A DNA stretch of 64,000 nucleotides from Isoetes taiwanensis. Taxonomy: Eukaryota; Streptophyta; Lycopodiopsida; Isoetales; Isoetaceae. The translations under genes were made by a program, and so were the position numbers. Of the stretch, positions 50,000 through 59,926 are shown one piece after another (positions within the stretch are counted from its first letter, which is position 1; the number at the start of each line of letters is the position of its first letter). A model generated the notes under the pieces. That model made no database searches. It saw only the letters and a program-made list of their open reading frames with translations, and was not told where the DNA came from. The stretch is from positions 1,518,338 to 1,582,337 of the forward strand of contig JAJEKV010000110.1 in NCBI GenBank assembly GCA_021234155.1, given 5' to 3'.

Positions 50000-51130
50000 C
50001 GGGTCGGCTCAAGCACCCCCTCAAGGCCAAAAGGTTCGAGATGAGTGTCCAAAGAGTCAAAATCCCCCCGACAGCCTCCCGGGTAAGGTACCGCGGCCTT
50101 TGAACCTTCCGGGATGGGCGCTGTAATCGGTGGTGGCTCGCGCAGCCGGTACCGGATGCCGCCTAGTGTGGAGGTCTCAGAATTACCGGGAGGGCGCCCA
50201 TGAGCATTTGGCAGAGTCCTCTGCCTGCCCGCCATACCCAGTCTCAACCGAGGGACCACGAGGGTATCGTATAGTGGGGCTCGGGCGCTTGCCAAACCAG
50301 TCCAAATAAAGTGGGAGGTGATTCGAGCTTCCATTCTCCTCATCCCGAATTGCTCGGTGGCCCACCCCGAAACGACCGGATGAGATGCATATCTTGCGCA
50401 ACCACGGAAGCACATAATCCACCACACTAGACCCTCCCCTCGATTGTCTTGTCTCGCATGTGCACTTGGCGAGAATCGGGCCACCGCGGAAAGGCCATTG
50501 CAAATTATCAAGTCAAAAATGCCACATAGCAGAGCAACCGCTCGCTAAAGCGAAAGTGACCGGCTGTCATCCCACCCTCGCGGGCAGGCCGCTTCTCGGG
50601 GGCGAGCCGCAGGACATCGCCGCAAGGGGTCAAGTCGCATGGGCTGCCTTACTCCTCGCCCGGCATTGAAATCTCCAAGAAGGACGCACTCTACCCAACC
50701 GGGTGGTGCCAGATGTCATCATATAGATCGACATAAGGGTCCATCCTATCCGCATTGGGGTGGCTGGGCGCATAGAAGGTGCCGCTCAAGGTGGAGGGAA
50801 ATAACAGCGCCGCAAAAAAGAGGGTTGCCACCGGTATTATGCACACGTAACCCACAAGTACCTAAGCAGTTCCGCCTGCTTTCTAGAGGGTAAACCAATG
50901 TGTCAAGGTTGTCCCAGAGTAGCAAGCCACTCCACCATGACCCTCCGCCTCGCGTGTGCATTGAAGACCGAGAAATGTTGGTAACCCGGCAGATCGTAGC
51001 TCAGGTTCAAAGATGCCTACAAGTTCCACATGAGAAAGATGAGATCCATATCGGCGCCACTTCGGTTCGCACCGCTCCCGCCAAGGGAAGCCCTCGACAA
51101 TTCCATGAGACCACCCGAGACACAATTCCT
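50000..51130 (-). pseudogene. LINE ORF2 relic: APE-type endonuclease (copy B)
   Basis: Collinear with copy A at 1-1130. SHGIVEG/WNCRG lies at about 51117-51085 and LLGDFNAG at about 50685-50660. SSNHLPLYLDWF lies at about 50340-50305, in the place of the SDHLP motif. The aspartate of SDH is asparagine here, which would by itself inactivate the nuclease, whereas copy A keeps SDH. Multiple frameshifts also break the frame. Confidence 0.85.
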
Positions 51131-51349
51131 ATTTGTCACAGTGGATGGTATGCGCACTCGAGTCGCTGGGAGGACGGGAAGCAGAGGCCGAGGAGAAGTA
51201 GATGGAGCGAGGAAAGATGTGGTCAGAGGGCGTAATGTGGAGGAGCTGTGGAGTAGGAGCAGAGAAAGGGGAGGCCGTGGTAGGAGAAGTAGAAGCAGGC
51301 CGCGGTACCAAGGGTTGGGCTGCGGGTTCGCAGCTAAAGAGCGGTAGTC

Positions 51350-52199
51350 GTTTTAAAATGTGCATCCTCGCCAACCAATCCCCGCGGCACCCCGGGTGGC
51401 TAAATGCCTCCTCTCGACTCGACAAGCCTCCCGCTCAAGCCTCTCGCTGTATGGGTGTGAGGTCCCGGCCCACGTACAGGATGTCCCCTTCAGTATCCGC
51501 CCCCTGGCGCAATATGGCATCACGCACTGCATCCGCAAACCCGAATATGACAATGCGGCCACGCATTCCCGGGCGCCGGAGCCCCATGACGGGCCGCCGA
51601 GAAATGTGAATCGCCTCGGAATGTCATCCCATCAGAATGTGTGTTCGATGTTGTGGGCGAGATTTCCCCGCTGTTTCGCATGCTCAACTACCAGACAGGC
51701 CCCTCCGCCTCTCGCTTCCCGGGTGCCCGCGCTCAAGGGTCAAAGGTGGGCGAGGGCCGGTCCCGTGGCCGGGGTGGTGGTGGTGGCTGGATGGCGGGAG
51801 TGGCCGGAGTGTGGCCGGGATGGCGGAGTGGCTGGAGGGCGGGCAGCAGCGGGGGGGGCGGGTCGCCGGGCGTGGGAGGCCGTGGGCGGGTAGCGGGTCT
51901 CTGAGCCGCGGTTCTCGCCCCGCGGAAGTCGGGAGCACAGCCTTTGTAGGGCTCCCTGCCGCTTGGCCATCTCCTGGCCACACCGGGCCGCAAATACCAC
52001 TATGAACCTCTGGGAGACCCCGCTCGCTGGGTGGATGGTTGCCTCGCAACCCCGGAGCCCGTGCTCGAGTAGCGAGCGCGCTCGGTGCCCCAAAGACACG
52101 GGCGCCGAGGGCCGGGCTTGCTGTTCATCTTACCAAGATCCCGGCCGGTTCCGGGCTGTTCCGCAAAGAGCAGCCCGCGCCCCCGCGCCATGGTGGTGG
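51350..52199 (-). pseudogene. LINE ORF1-like N-terminal region (copy B)
   Basis: The minus-strand stretch corresponds to 1340-2150. Conserved pieces include LLEHGLRG, SQRFIVVFAARCGQEMAKRQ and LQRLCSRLP, and toward the endonuclease the basic helix ERLEREACRVERRHLATR (about 51450-51400). A Pro-rich linker joins it to the endonuclease. Conservation of reading between copies supports coding ancestry. The 5' end is cut at 52200 by the gypsy LTR. Confidence 0.5.
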
Positions 52200-52200
52200 C

Positions 52201-52776
52201 TGCTAGTCCCGCGGCCTCCCGGTACAGACTATTCATGCATACGCTGCACTGTGTCAAGCTCAAAGATCCTCGCCAACCACGGGTCGGTAATATCCAAGCC
52301 TCCACAAGACTAAGGTGCCACGCAGCCCAAAGCCTTCGGCATACAAACAAGAGGCGCGCCGACAAGTGACGCCTGCCACCGCCTCTGCCGCCAAGTGATT
52401 CTAGGCACTTCAAGAGGCACCGCCAACATTCCTCAAGAATCAGGCCTCCTTCCGTGAGTCGCACCAGATCAGTCGAGTGTGTATATATTGGGCCCAAGGC
52501 CATTGTACTATATATATGAGTAGAGTTAGCTCATAAGTTTGGAGATGAGTTTTGAGTCTTGTCTCCTTTCGGTTTTCTATCTATTGCGAGAGCTCATGTA
52601 TTTTCATCATTGATATCAAGGAAGCTTATCATCTTTCTTTTCATTTGTTCTGTTCTCTTCTTTTTTTTTCTTCTCTTTCAGCTAAAATCCAGCGTGACAT
52701 AGTCCCCGGACTCTCTGTTAGATCCACGGGTCCTCAGGGGTGCCTTTCGGGAGTTCCCAACCTGGACCCCCAAACA
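52201..52776 (+). repeat. Gypsy 5' LTR (copy B)
   Basis: It starts at TGCTAG, corresponding to TGTTAG in the 3' copy, and ends near 'ccccaaaca', which would give TG...CA termini. The TATA-like 'tactatatatatgag' lies at about 52506-52520. Confidence 0.8.
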
Positions 52777-54620
52777 CTTGCCGCCACTTTGGTCCCCGAT
52801 TTTCTCCTACTTTCACCCAGCCGCCATGTCCGTGTCAATTTCACGCCGGAAGAACTCCTTTCTCGAGGCGGCATCTCGCTGGAGCCATGGCCGGGGAAAC
52901 CTATTCGCGACATGTATGGATGCGCTTATGACATAGAGGGAGGCCATCTTCTTGGTCTAGGGCACCGGTCACACGCACCCACCCCCTGCGTGTCCGGTCT
53001 CGCCCCAGGTTCCGCCCCAAGCGTGCAAACATTGCTCACAACCTCGGTCCCCTCATCATTATCAGGGAGCCTTATCCGCTCAACCTTCTCAACCGTACTT
53101 TCATACCCCGAACATGCCTACATCCATCATTCTTCGGGCCATACGCCACTTCTTCCAGAACCATCATCTCCCAGGGTGGGCACGGCTATCCACATGTCTC
53201 CTTTGCTTTTGCCCCGGAATATCCTTTCCCTACGTTTCCCCTTTGCTCTTCCCATTTTACAACCTTATGGATCTCAAAACCAATGCTCAGGCTACCAGGC
53301 CAACCGCAGTCACCCCTTCATCGAGGTCCGCCAGCACAATGCCAAATCCACCTCAACCTCAATATCCTCACTATCCTGTTCTGTCCCAGCCCAAAGACTT
53401 TCACATCTACCTTCGGACTCGAACCGACTTATCCCACCTTTGGCAACACGAAAGGCAAACCGTTAGACCAAAGTGCTCAGCCCACATGGAAGAATTTGAG
53501 GCTCTAGCCGTCCTAAATGGGCACGCCAAGAACCTCAACTGAAATTTCACATCTTTTTCCACCCATTAATGGTGGCTCTCCTCATCAATGGCTCATGTCC
53601 AACAAAAGCCATTGAAACAAGATCGGTCCGAAATGCGACCGCTTTCGTCTCTCATTACGGGACCACGGATGATGATCAACTTCATCTCAAGCAACTCAAT
53701 GAACTTCAACAAGAGCCCACCTGAGTTCCGCCCGATTTTTTGGATCGACTTCACATTCTCGCCAAGAAGCTCAAGGAGTACCCTACACGTGCAGCCGCAT
53801 TTTGGTCCGTTTCTCCAAGGACTTCCTCCCCGCTATTCGACTCATGATCAATACCGCGCCCAAAAACTTTGGAGCAGGCTATCGACCTTGTCAATCACTC
53901 CGTCAATGTTTCCTCCCGAGGCGGGGCTCTTCAAGAGCTCCCGCTCATTCCACCCGCCATGGTTCCACAAACGGCCGTTTCCTCAACACGCTAATCCACG
54001 CTAGCCAAACGGTGCCATATTTGCAAATATCAAGGCCATTTGGCCAATGAGTGCAACTCCACCAATGGCCCGCCTCATTGCAAGCGATGCAACATGCAAT
54101 CATGCCACGGAAGAGTGCACTCGCACTCATCCCACACCGCTCCGCAACAAAATGGTTTATCAAGTACAAACCACACCTCGGCCCCAAACGCACTATCGCC
54201 AGCCACCTCTTCAGTGCAGCCCACGCAACTCTATCAAAGAACAGGACCAACCACGGGATCCACCCAACGCCCTCCTTTTGATCCTTCTAAAGCTCAGTGC
54301 TATCACCGCCAAGAATGGGGTCATACCACCACGGCAGGTGCCCTCAACTTCCACAAGTTCAGTCCAAATTTTCCCGGCACAAATCAGACCACATCGGTCC
54401 GCCTCGGCTTACACCAACTCTCGGCTTGCTAATGGCAAACAAGGCCCGCACCAGTTAGTTCTCAAGAAGCCCCCAAGAGCCTCAAAGAATCACGCTTATC
54501 AACCAGCTCCAAAGAATCAACCTCACCGGATCAACAAGCCCAAGAGGAAATTTTTCGTGCACTTAATCCTCCAGCAAACCGCCAAATTGGGTTGGTCTAG
54601 TTTCACGCTGCATCAAGGCA
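52777..54620 (+). pseudogene. Gypsy gag relic (copy B)
   Basis: A long N-terminal frame (to 53466) includes FTPEELL and MYGCAYDIEGG. The capsid end is recognisable by RFSKDFLPAIRLMINTAPKN (about 53806-53866), close to the retrotransposon gag consensus. The nucleocapsid region holds one intact CCHC knuckle (54013-54054), a second that starts properly (CKRCNM, 54079) but has lost two bases, and a third (about 54298-54340) with its second cysteine altered. Comparison with copy A implies three CCHC knuckles originally. Frameshifts separate the parts. Confidence 0.75.
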
Positions 54621-55094
54621 TCACGCCCCTTGACTATTATTCGAAGGACACGCGAACCCGCTTTTGCGCTGACACCCTTCCTCATGAGGACGAAAAAAAA
54701 GGTTCACTTTGCACCGACTTAGAAAAAAGCTCATGCCAAATGTCATGCCCAAAGTTCGCCAAAGCATTTTGAATCTCATGCAAGCAAATGGAAGGCCAAG
54801 ACATTGGCAAATGTTCATGCCACCACCGAGCTCAACAAAGACACGATCCACCTTCAACATCTCAACCTCCACGCCTCGACATATCCCAATATTGCACCCG
54901 AGGTTGACTTACTCAGTTAGTTTTGCGCCTCGCCACGCACTCCCGCACCTGGAACCAAAGCAGATCCTTTTTCTCATGTACCTCTCGAACTCCAAGAGGA
55001 GCTTGCCAAGATCAAAATTCCTTTAAGCTTGGCAACCATTTTAAAACTCTCGTCCCGCTCTCAAGGACCAGGTTACCACTCCCAACTGTTTTAG

Positions 55095-55400
55095 TTGGGG
55101 GCCGTGGCTACCTCTACACCCACGGTCCATGCAACGGTGGGAAATCAGCAAGTCAACCATGTTCAAATCGATGGAGGTAGTGCAAAGTCAATCTCATCAC
55201 CGGACAAACTCCGCAAAACAAATGGGCATCACACAACTCTTTCGTGCTCCCCATATGACATCAAATTGGCTAATGGCCATATCACGAGACCTCAAAGGCC
55301 ACACCTATTCTACACATCAACATTGGTGATCTCCGCTTTCCCATGGAATTTGGAGTTTGGAAAGCTGGTGAAGATCCGTGTGACTATGAAATGCTGGTGG
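55095..55400 (+). pseudogene. Gypsy aspartic protease relic (copy B)
   Basis: IDGGS at 55167-55181, followed by IKLANGHI at about 55261-55285, matches the retroelement protease pattern. The frame then shifts. Confidence 0.6.
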
Positions 55401-56159
55401 AAGACCCTTTCTCCGCCAGCAAAGAGTATCCATTATTGGGCCACGAAAGCGGTTAGTCATCACGTATGGTCATCTCAATGCCACAATGGACTTGCAAACA
55501 AAGCCGGATCATTTTCCGTTGACAATGCGGAACCCTCTCTCGCATTAATCCGATTCAAGACGCCGAATATTTATCAAGTTCAAGGCTACCCTGGCAGCGT
55601 CGCCTCTGTCATCCTACCCCAATATGCCGATCCTTGGGGAGAAATGACTCTTGATCGGGACCAGTGTGGTTGCCTTGCTTGACCCTACACCGGCTCCTTG
55701 CAATCGAATCCAACGCGTTGATCACTTTTCGATGATACGGACACTCCAAAGAACTCCTGCTGATGTACACGCCCATGAAGCAACCACCGCTAGATGACAC
55801 CGAGCAACCCTCTTTTTACCACAAAGTGCTTACGATCCCGGTTATGCTCCAACCTCCCGCACACATTGTCCAGATATCAAGTCATACCCCATATTCGACT
55901 CTTCAAGTCGAAATTGTGGATGTTGGCAACAATCAACCCGTCCGTGATTGTTGCAAACCTTCCGCTCCTTATCGTATCAGGCCGCCACGCTGTTCAAAAA
56001 AATTCAAACACATCTTCGCCGGAGTTACAAAGATCTGCGGGAATCAACAAAAGCTTGGGGAACTCACCATTCCTACCAAATCGATGCACGACCCGAGTAG
56101 CAACGACAAAGACATGTGCTCAACCCTAATTACCGCGGATCGCGCCAAGGCGGAAATTG

Positions 56160-56680
56160 ACAAACTCCTTGCCGCAGTTTGATCTATGAGGTCAAACATT
56201 CTCAATGGGTGAGCCCTATCGCCATTGCCCTTAAGCACAATGGTAAGATCCGCGTCGTGTGTAGACTATCGGGAACTCAATCGTGCCACGGGCGTGATCA
56301 TTTTCCACTTCCCTTCACGCACCAAGTTCCGGAAGAAGTGGTCGGACATGAGATGTACTCCTTTATGGATGGTTTCTCTGGCTACAATCAGATCTCCATC
56401 AAAGAATCTGATCAACTCAAGACCACTTTCACCACCCCGGGGCACTTTTGCCTACAAGGTGGTTCCTTTTTGGATTATCCAACTCTCCTTCAACATTTCA
56501 ACGCATCATGCTCTCTCGCTTTTCATGATTTCATGAAGGAAAATCCCTTCTTGCAAATTTTTCAAGATGACTTCTCTCGCCACGTTCCATGGCTGACCAT
56601 TTGGATAAATTGAACTCGCCTTTCAGAAATGTGATGAGTCCCAAGATTAGTCTCAATCCCGAGAAATGCACCTTTGGCGC
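56160..56680 (+). pseudogene. Gypsy reverse transcriptase relic (copy B)
   Basis: One frame (56179-56613) carries much of the RT palm: WVSPIAIALKHNGKIRVV (about 56206-56260), SFMDGFSGYNQISIKESDQL (56358-56420, first catalytic Asp) and FLQIFQDDFS (56548-56578, the Asp pair). RT would copy element RNA into DNA. A short frameshift in the CVDY-like region and others near 56440-56470 break it. Confidence 0.85.
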
Positions 56681-56799
56681 CACCGGGGTGTTCTCATAGG
56701 GCCATGTTGTCGCAAAGCAGAATCACCACCGATCCCGCCAAAATCGATTTGTGTGCTAAAAAGCTCAAGCACCAGCCAATATCAAAGAGACACGCTCTT

Positions 56800-57430
56800 T
56801 CCTAGGAAAGGTCAATTATTACTCCACCTTCATACCGGATCGGCAACCATTGCAGAGATCCCATTCATAAACTCACGGGTGATCTAATCCACACGGGCTT
56901 GGAATTCCCAAAGGAAGTCGCTCCAACAAATGAAGCTTTTGCTTACTCGTGCACCGGTACTTGTTCCTCCTCAATGGGACAAGCCCTTTCACGCTCATGT
57001 CGATGTCTCGGGCGTTTTGCTATTGAGAGTTCTTCTTTCTCAAGAATATGTCGCGCATTAACCGATAAACCAAATCGTTATGCCGTTTTAAAACTCAATT
57101 CTGGCTGAAGCAACTATTCTCGCCACCTGAGCGCGTGAAGCTTTGGGTCTCATTTTTCGCGGTCCAACGCCTTCATCATTACCTTTTGGCAGTCAAATCA
57201 AGTTCTTTGTGGACCACCAAGCACTTCTCTATCCGATCAACAAATCCACGCCCACGGGTCGCATTGCTCGTTGGGTCCTTCTTCTCCAAGAATTTGCTCC
57301 TTTTGAAATCGTTCATAAGGTCGGCAAATCTCATGTTGTTCGGATTATCTTTCACGCATCCACACGGATGATCCCGCAACAGAGTCTCGTGACGCCTTCC
57401 CCGATGCTCAACTTTTTTAGTCACGGCAAC
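56800..57430 (+). pseudogene. Gypsy RT connection and RNase H relic
   Basis: GKVNYYS (about 56805-56825) marks the RT thumb/connection. GLIFRGP and the preceding Glu-rich codons (57125-57165), FFVDHQALLYPINKSTPTGR (57200-57260) and ARWVLLLQEFAPFEI (57265-57310) are typical of the gypsy RNase H end. The catalytic residues cannot all be placed because the frame changes repeatedly. Confidence 0.75.
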
Positions 57431-57549
57431 ACCACATTGGTTCCATGATTTTCAGCCTACCTCCTCACGGGGTGCTCTTCCACCGTAAGATGAGACGCTC
57501 TCTCCCGCTTGGCGACAATCCCGTCGCCATCAATTTCTCCGAGAGGTCC

Positions 57550-59241
57550 GTGACTACACCATGGTTGCCGGACATCTCTACAAAAAAGGTAAGGACACCA
57601 TCCTTCGACGCTGTGTTCTCCCTCATGAAGTTCCAGACATTGTTCGATATGGGGTGTGGAGTCATAAAGAGCCCAAAAAATACTAGCATATGCCCCTGAG
57701 TTGACTGACAGATATACATGAAGCATCAGGTAGCGGCACACCTAAGTCAATAAACCAAGGAAGGCACTCCAGACAGTCAAGGGAAGAACATCAGACGCGG
57801 GGAGCTAATCTATGCAACACACTCGACCAGGAGCACCCACAAGCCAAACAATGCAAGCACACAGACAGAGAGGAACGTCAGACGCCATGCAGCTAATCCA
57901 CGCAACACACCATGTGCAAGCACCAAACGGGGAGTGGGAGAGGGAACCGACTCACGGAAAACTCGGGAGAGGGTTACAAGATAAAGCCATACAACACGCA
58001 CTCACCCCCCAAAAAGGATCCATCATACCCTAAGAAATCATAACCAAACTCAGACTCGCAAACCAAGACCAAACTGGGACTGACTACTCAGGACTGACTA
58101 CTCCAGACATTGTTCGAGAAGCTCATCAAGGGCTCGGTGGTGGTCATTTTCATGGTGACACCACGGCACGCAAAATTCTTCTTGCCGGGTATTATTGGCC
58201 CACGCTCTTCAAAGATGCTCACGCCCACGCCAAGACGTGACGCTTGCCGGCGGGGGGGCGCCCCACGCCCGTGACGCTCTTCCTTGACGGCCGCCCGCCC
58301 ACTTCCCTTCAGCAAATGGGGAATGGACTTTGTGGGACCTATAGACCGCGCGGCACACTTTCGCGTCTCTGCATCCCCGGTTCTCACCGACCATTCACGC
58401 CACCAAATGGGCGTGGAAGCTTGTGCACTTCCAGACAACACCGGCCGCAAGCACGCGGCCGAGTCCTCTATCAACAAATCATCACGCGATTCGGCCGCCC
58501 TACCTGGAGCTGGTCAAGGATCGTGGTGTTCATTTCATCAATCATACTATCAAAGAGTCGACGGATTATCTCTTGATACATCATCACAAGAGCACACCTT
58601 ACTATCCTCAAGGCAATGGGTTGGCCGAAAGCACCAACAAAACTCGTCACCATTCTCAAGAAAATTTGTGACGCTTCCCCGCAGTTGGCGGTGACAAAAC
58701 TTCCTACAGCTTCTTTTGGGCCTACAATACTTGTTTCAAGATTGCTACGGGTCACACTCCTTTTAAATTGGTTTATGGTCAGGAAGCTCTCATGCCCTTT
58801 GAATTCATTCTTCCAACACTCCGGTTTGAATCGGGCATCTTTTCATAATCCACCACCGCTCTCACGTAATCGGGTCTATCAATTAGAACAGTTGGATGAA
58901 CTTTCGTAGGATGCTTATATTCGTGTTCTTCATGGACAACATGCTTGCAAAAAATCTTTACATGACAAACGTTTGAAGACAAAACATTCAAACAAGGAGA
59001 TTTGGTTCTTCTTTATGATTCCAGGTACAAAAATTTTCCGGGTAAACTCAAGTTTCGTTGGCTTGGCCCTTATCAAATTGTTCAAGTGGTTAGACCAAGT
59101 GTTTTCCAACTCGCTGAATTAGATGGCACTCCATTACCTACATTAGTTAATGGTTTTCGCCTCAAAGCATTTCAAAGACACGAAAGTGAACATCCCAACA
59201 CAGAGACAGTTCCAGAATCAAACACCACAGAAAGTGACTAG
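57550..59241 (+). pseudogene. Gypsy integrase relic, split by a 454-bp insertion
   Basis: The zinc-binding part is split by the insertion at 57648. After it come GLGGGHFHGDTTARK (58128-58170) and a damaged C-X2-C. In the catalytic core WGMDFVGPI lies at about 58317-58345, DRGVHFINHT at 58519-58550 and YYPQGNGLAEST at 58602-58636, together giving the D, D and E positions in three frames. The C-terminal GPY/F-type module (KFRWLGPYQIVQVVRPSVFQ, 59053-59112) is in an intact frame that ends with TAG at 59241. Integrase would insert the cDNA. Confidence 0.85.
57648..58101. mobile_element. 454-bp insertion with 16-bp target-site duplication
   Basis: 'tccagacattgttcga' is present perfectly at 57632-57647 and 58102-58117, and the integrase frame is continuous across the site when the insert and one duplicate are left out. 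The insert has no poly(A), no terminal inverted repeats and no coding similarity. It contains an internal duplication: 'gcagctaatccacgcaacac' and a close copy about 85 bases upstream (57808). The 16-bp duplication suggests target-primed reverse transcription. Confidence 0.6.
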
Positions 59242-59353
59242 AAAGGCGGTAGATTATATTATAGTGGAGAATTTTTACAAAATGTGGGCGCAGCCCAGCT
59301 ATTTCCGCTATGGGCACTGCCCTATATACAAAAACGGGCTCGAGCCCTATCTA

Positions 59354-59926
59354 CTAAGTCCTAAGAGGTAAACCCTCTACTCCGGTTCGGGAGCAGAGGT
59401 GATGCGAGGAGATGGTAGAGGTTCGCCCGGATCCCATAAGGTGAAGGTGCAGAACCACCTCCATCCCGTTGGTCTCGGTCGGGATGTTCAGCCATCCCGC
59501 ACACCAGCCGCCCATGCGAATGCCACGGTTGTGGCAGCGCCAGAGATCCGCATCCATCTTACAAGTGATCCACTCCTGACAGTTCGTCGGCATGGTGCAA
59601 TCTTCGTTCAAACCAGCAGCAGCCATACTGAGCGCCATCGGATGCCTTCGTTTCTCTCGGTTCGTCTTATATAGCCAACTGAGGACCTCCTTGTCGACGT
59701 GGACCAATCCCACAAATCGCCAACGTGGGTTGCAATGCAAGGTGTTTCTAAAAGGAGAATCTGTTCTCCACGAGATATCTAGCAATGGTACCTCCGACAC
59801 ATTCCTTTTAATGATATCCCACTTCGAGTTGCCGCATTGAATGCCATTCCTTCTTTCCACTTTAACATTAATGGGTGTCCTTTGCCATCTGTCACATCCG
59901 ATCTTTCTTTCACGTCTCATCCTCAC
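59354..59926 (-). CDS. 190-codon antisense ORF between integrase and 3' LTR
   Basis: An uninterrupted minus-strand frame from ATG 59926 to a stop at 59354 is the longest intact frame in this otherwise shattered element. Pieces such as RWRFVGLVHVDKEVLSWLY and MDADLWRCHNRGIRMGGWCA have protein-like composition with Trp and Cys. Antisense ORFs in this position are known in Tat-lineage gypsy elements. I recognise no domain. It could still be a chance opening. Confidence 0.35.
   Translation of the reverse strand: MRMRRERKIGCDRWQRTPINVKVERRNGIQCGNSKWDIIKRNVSEVPLLDISWRTDSPFRNTLHCNPRWRFVGLVHVDKEVLSWLYKTNREKRRHPMALSMAAAGLNEDCTMPTNCQEWITCKMDADLWRCHNRGIRMGGWCAGWLNIPTETNGMEVVLHLHLMGSGRTSTISSHHLCSRTGVEGLPLRT

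Noticed and set aside
51360-52005. Plus-strand frames of 120-177 codons over the LINE 5' region
   Set aside because: They are Gly/Arg/Trp-rich shadows of the minus-strand ORF1-like region, and the equivalent frames in copy A do not align in the same reading.
52777-52830. tRNA primer-binding site after the gypsy 5' LTR
   Set aside because: No stretch complementary to the initiator Met or other common primer tRNA ends could be recognised.
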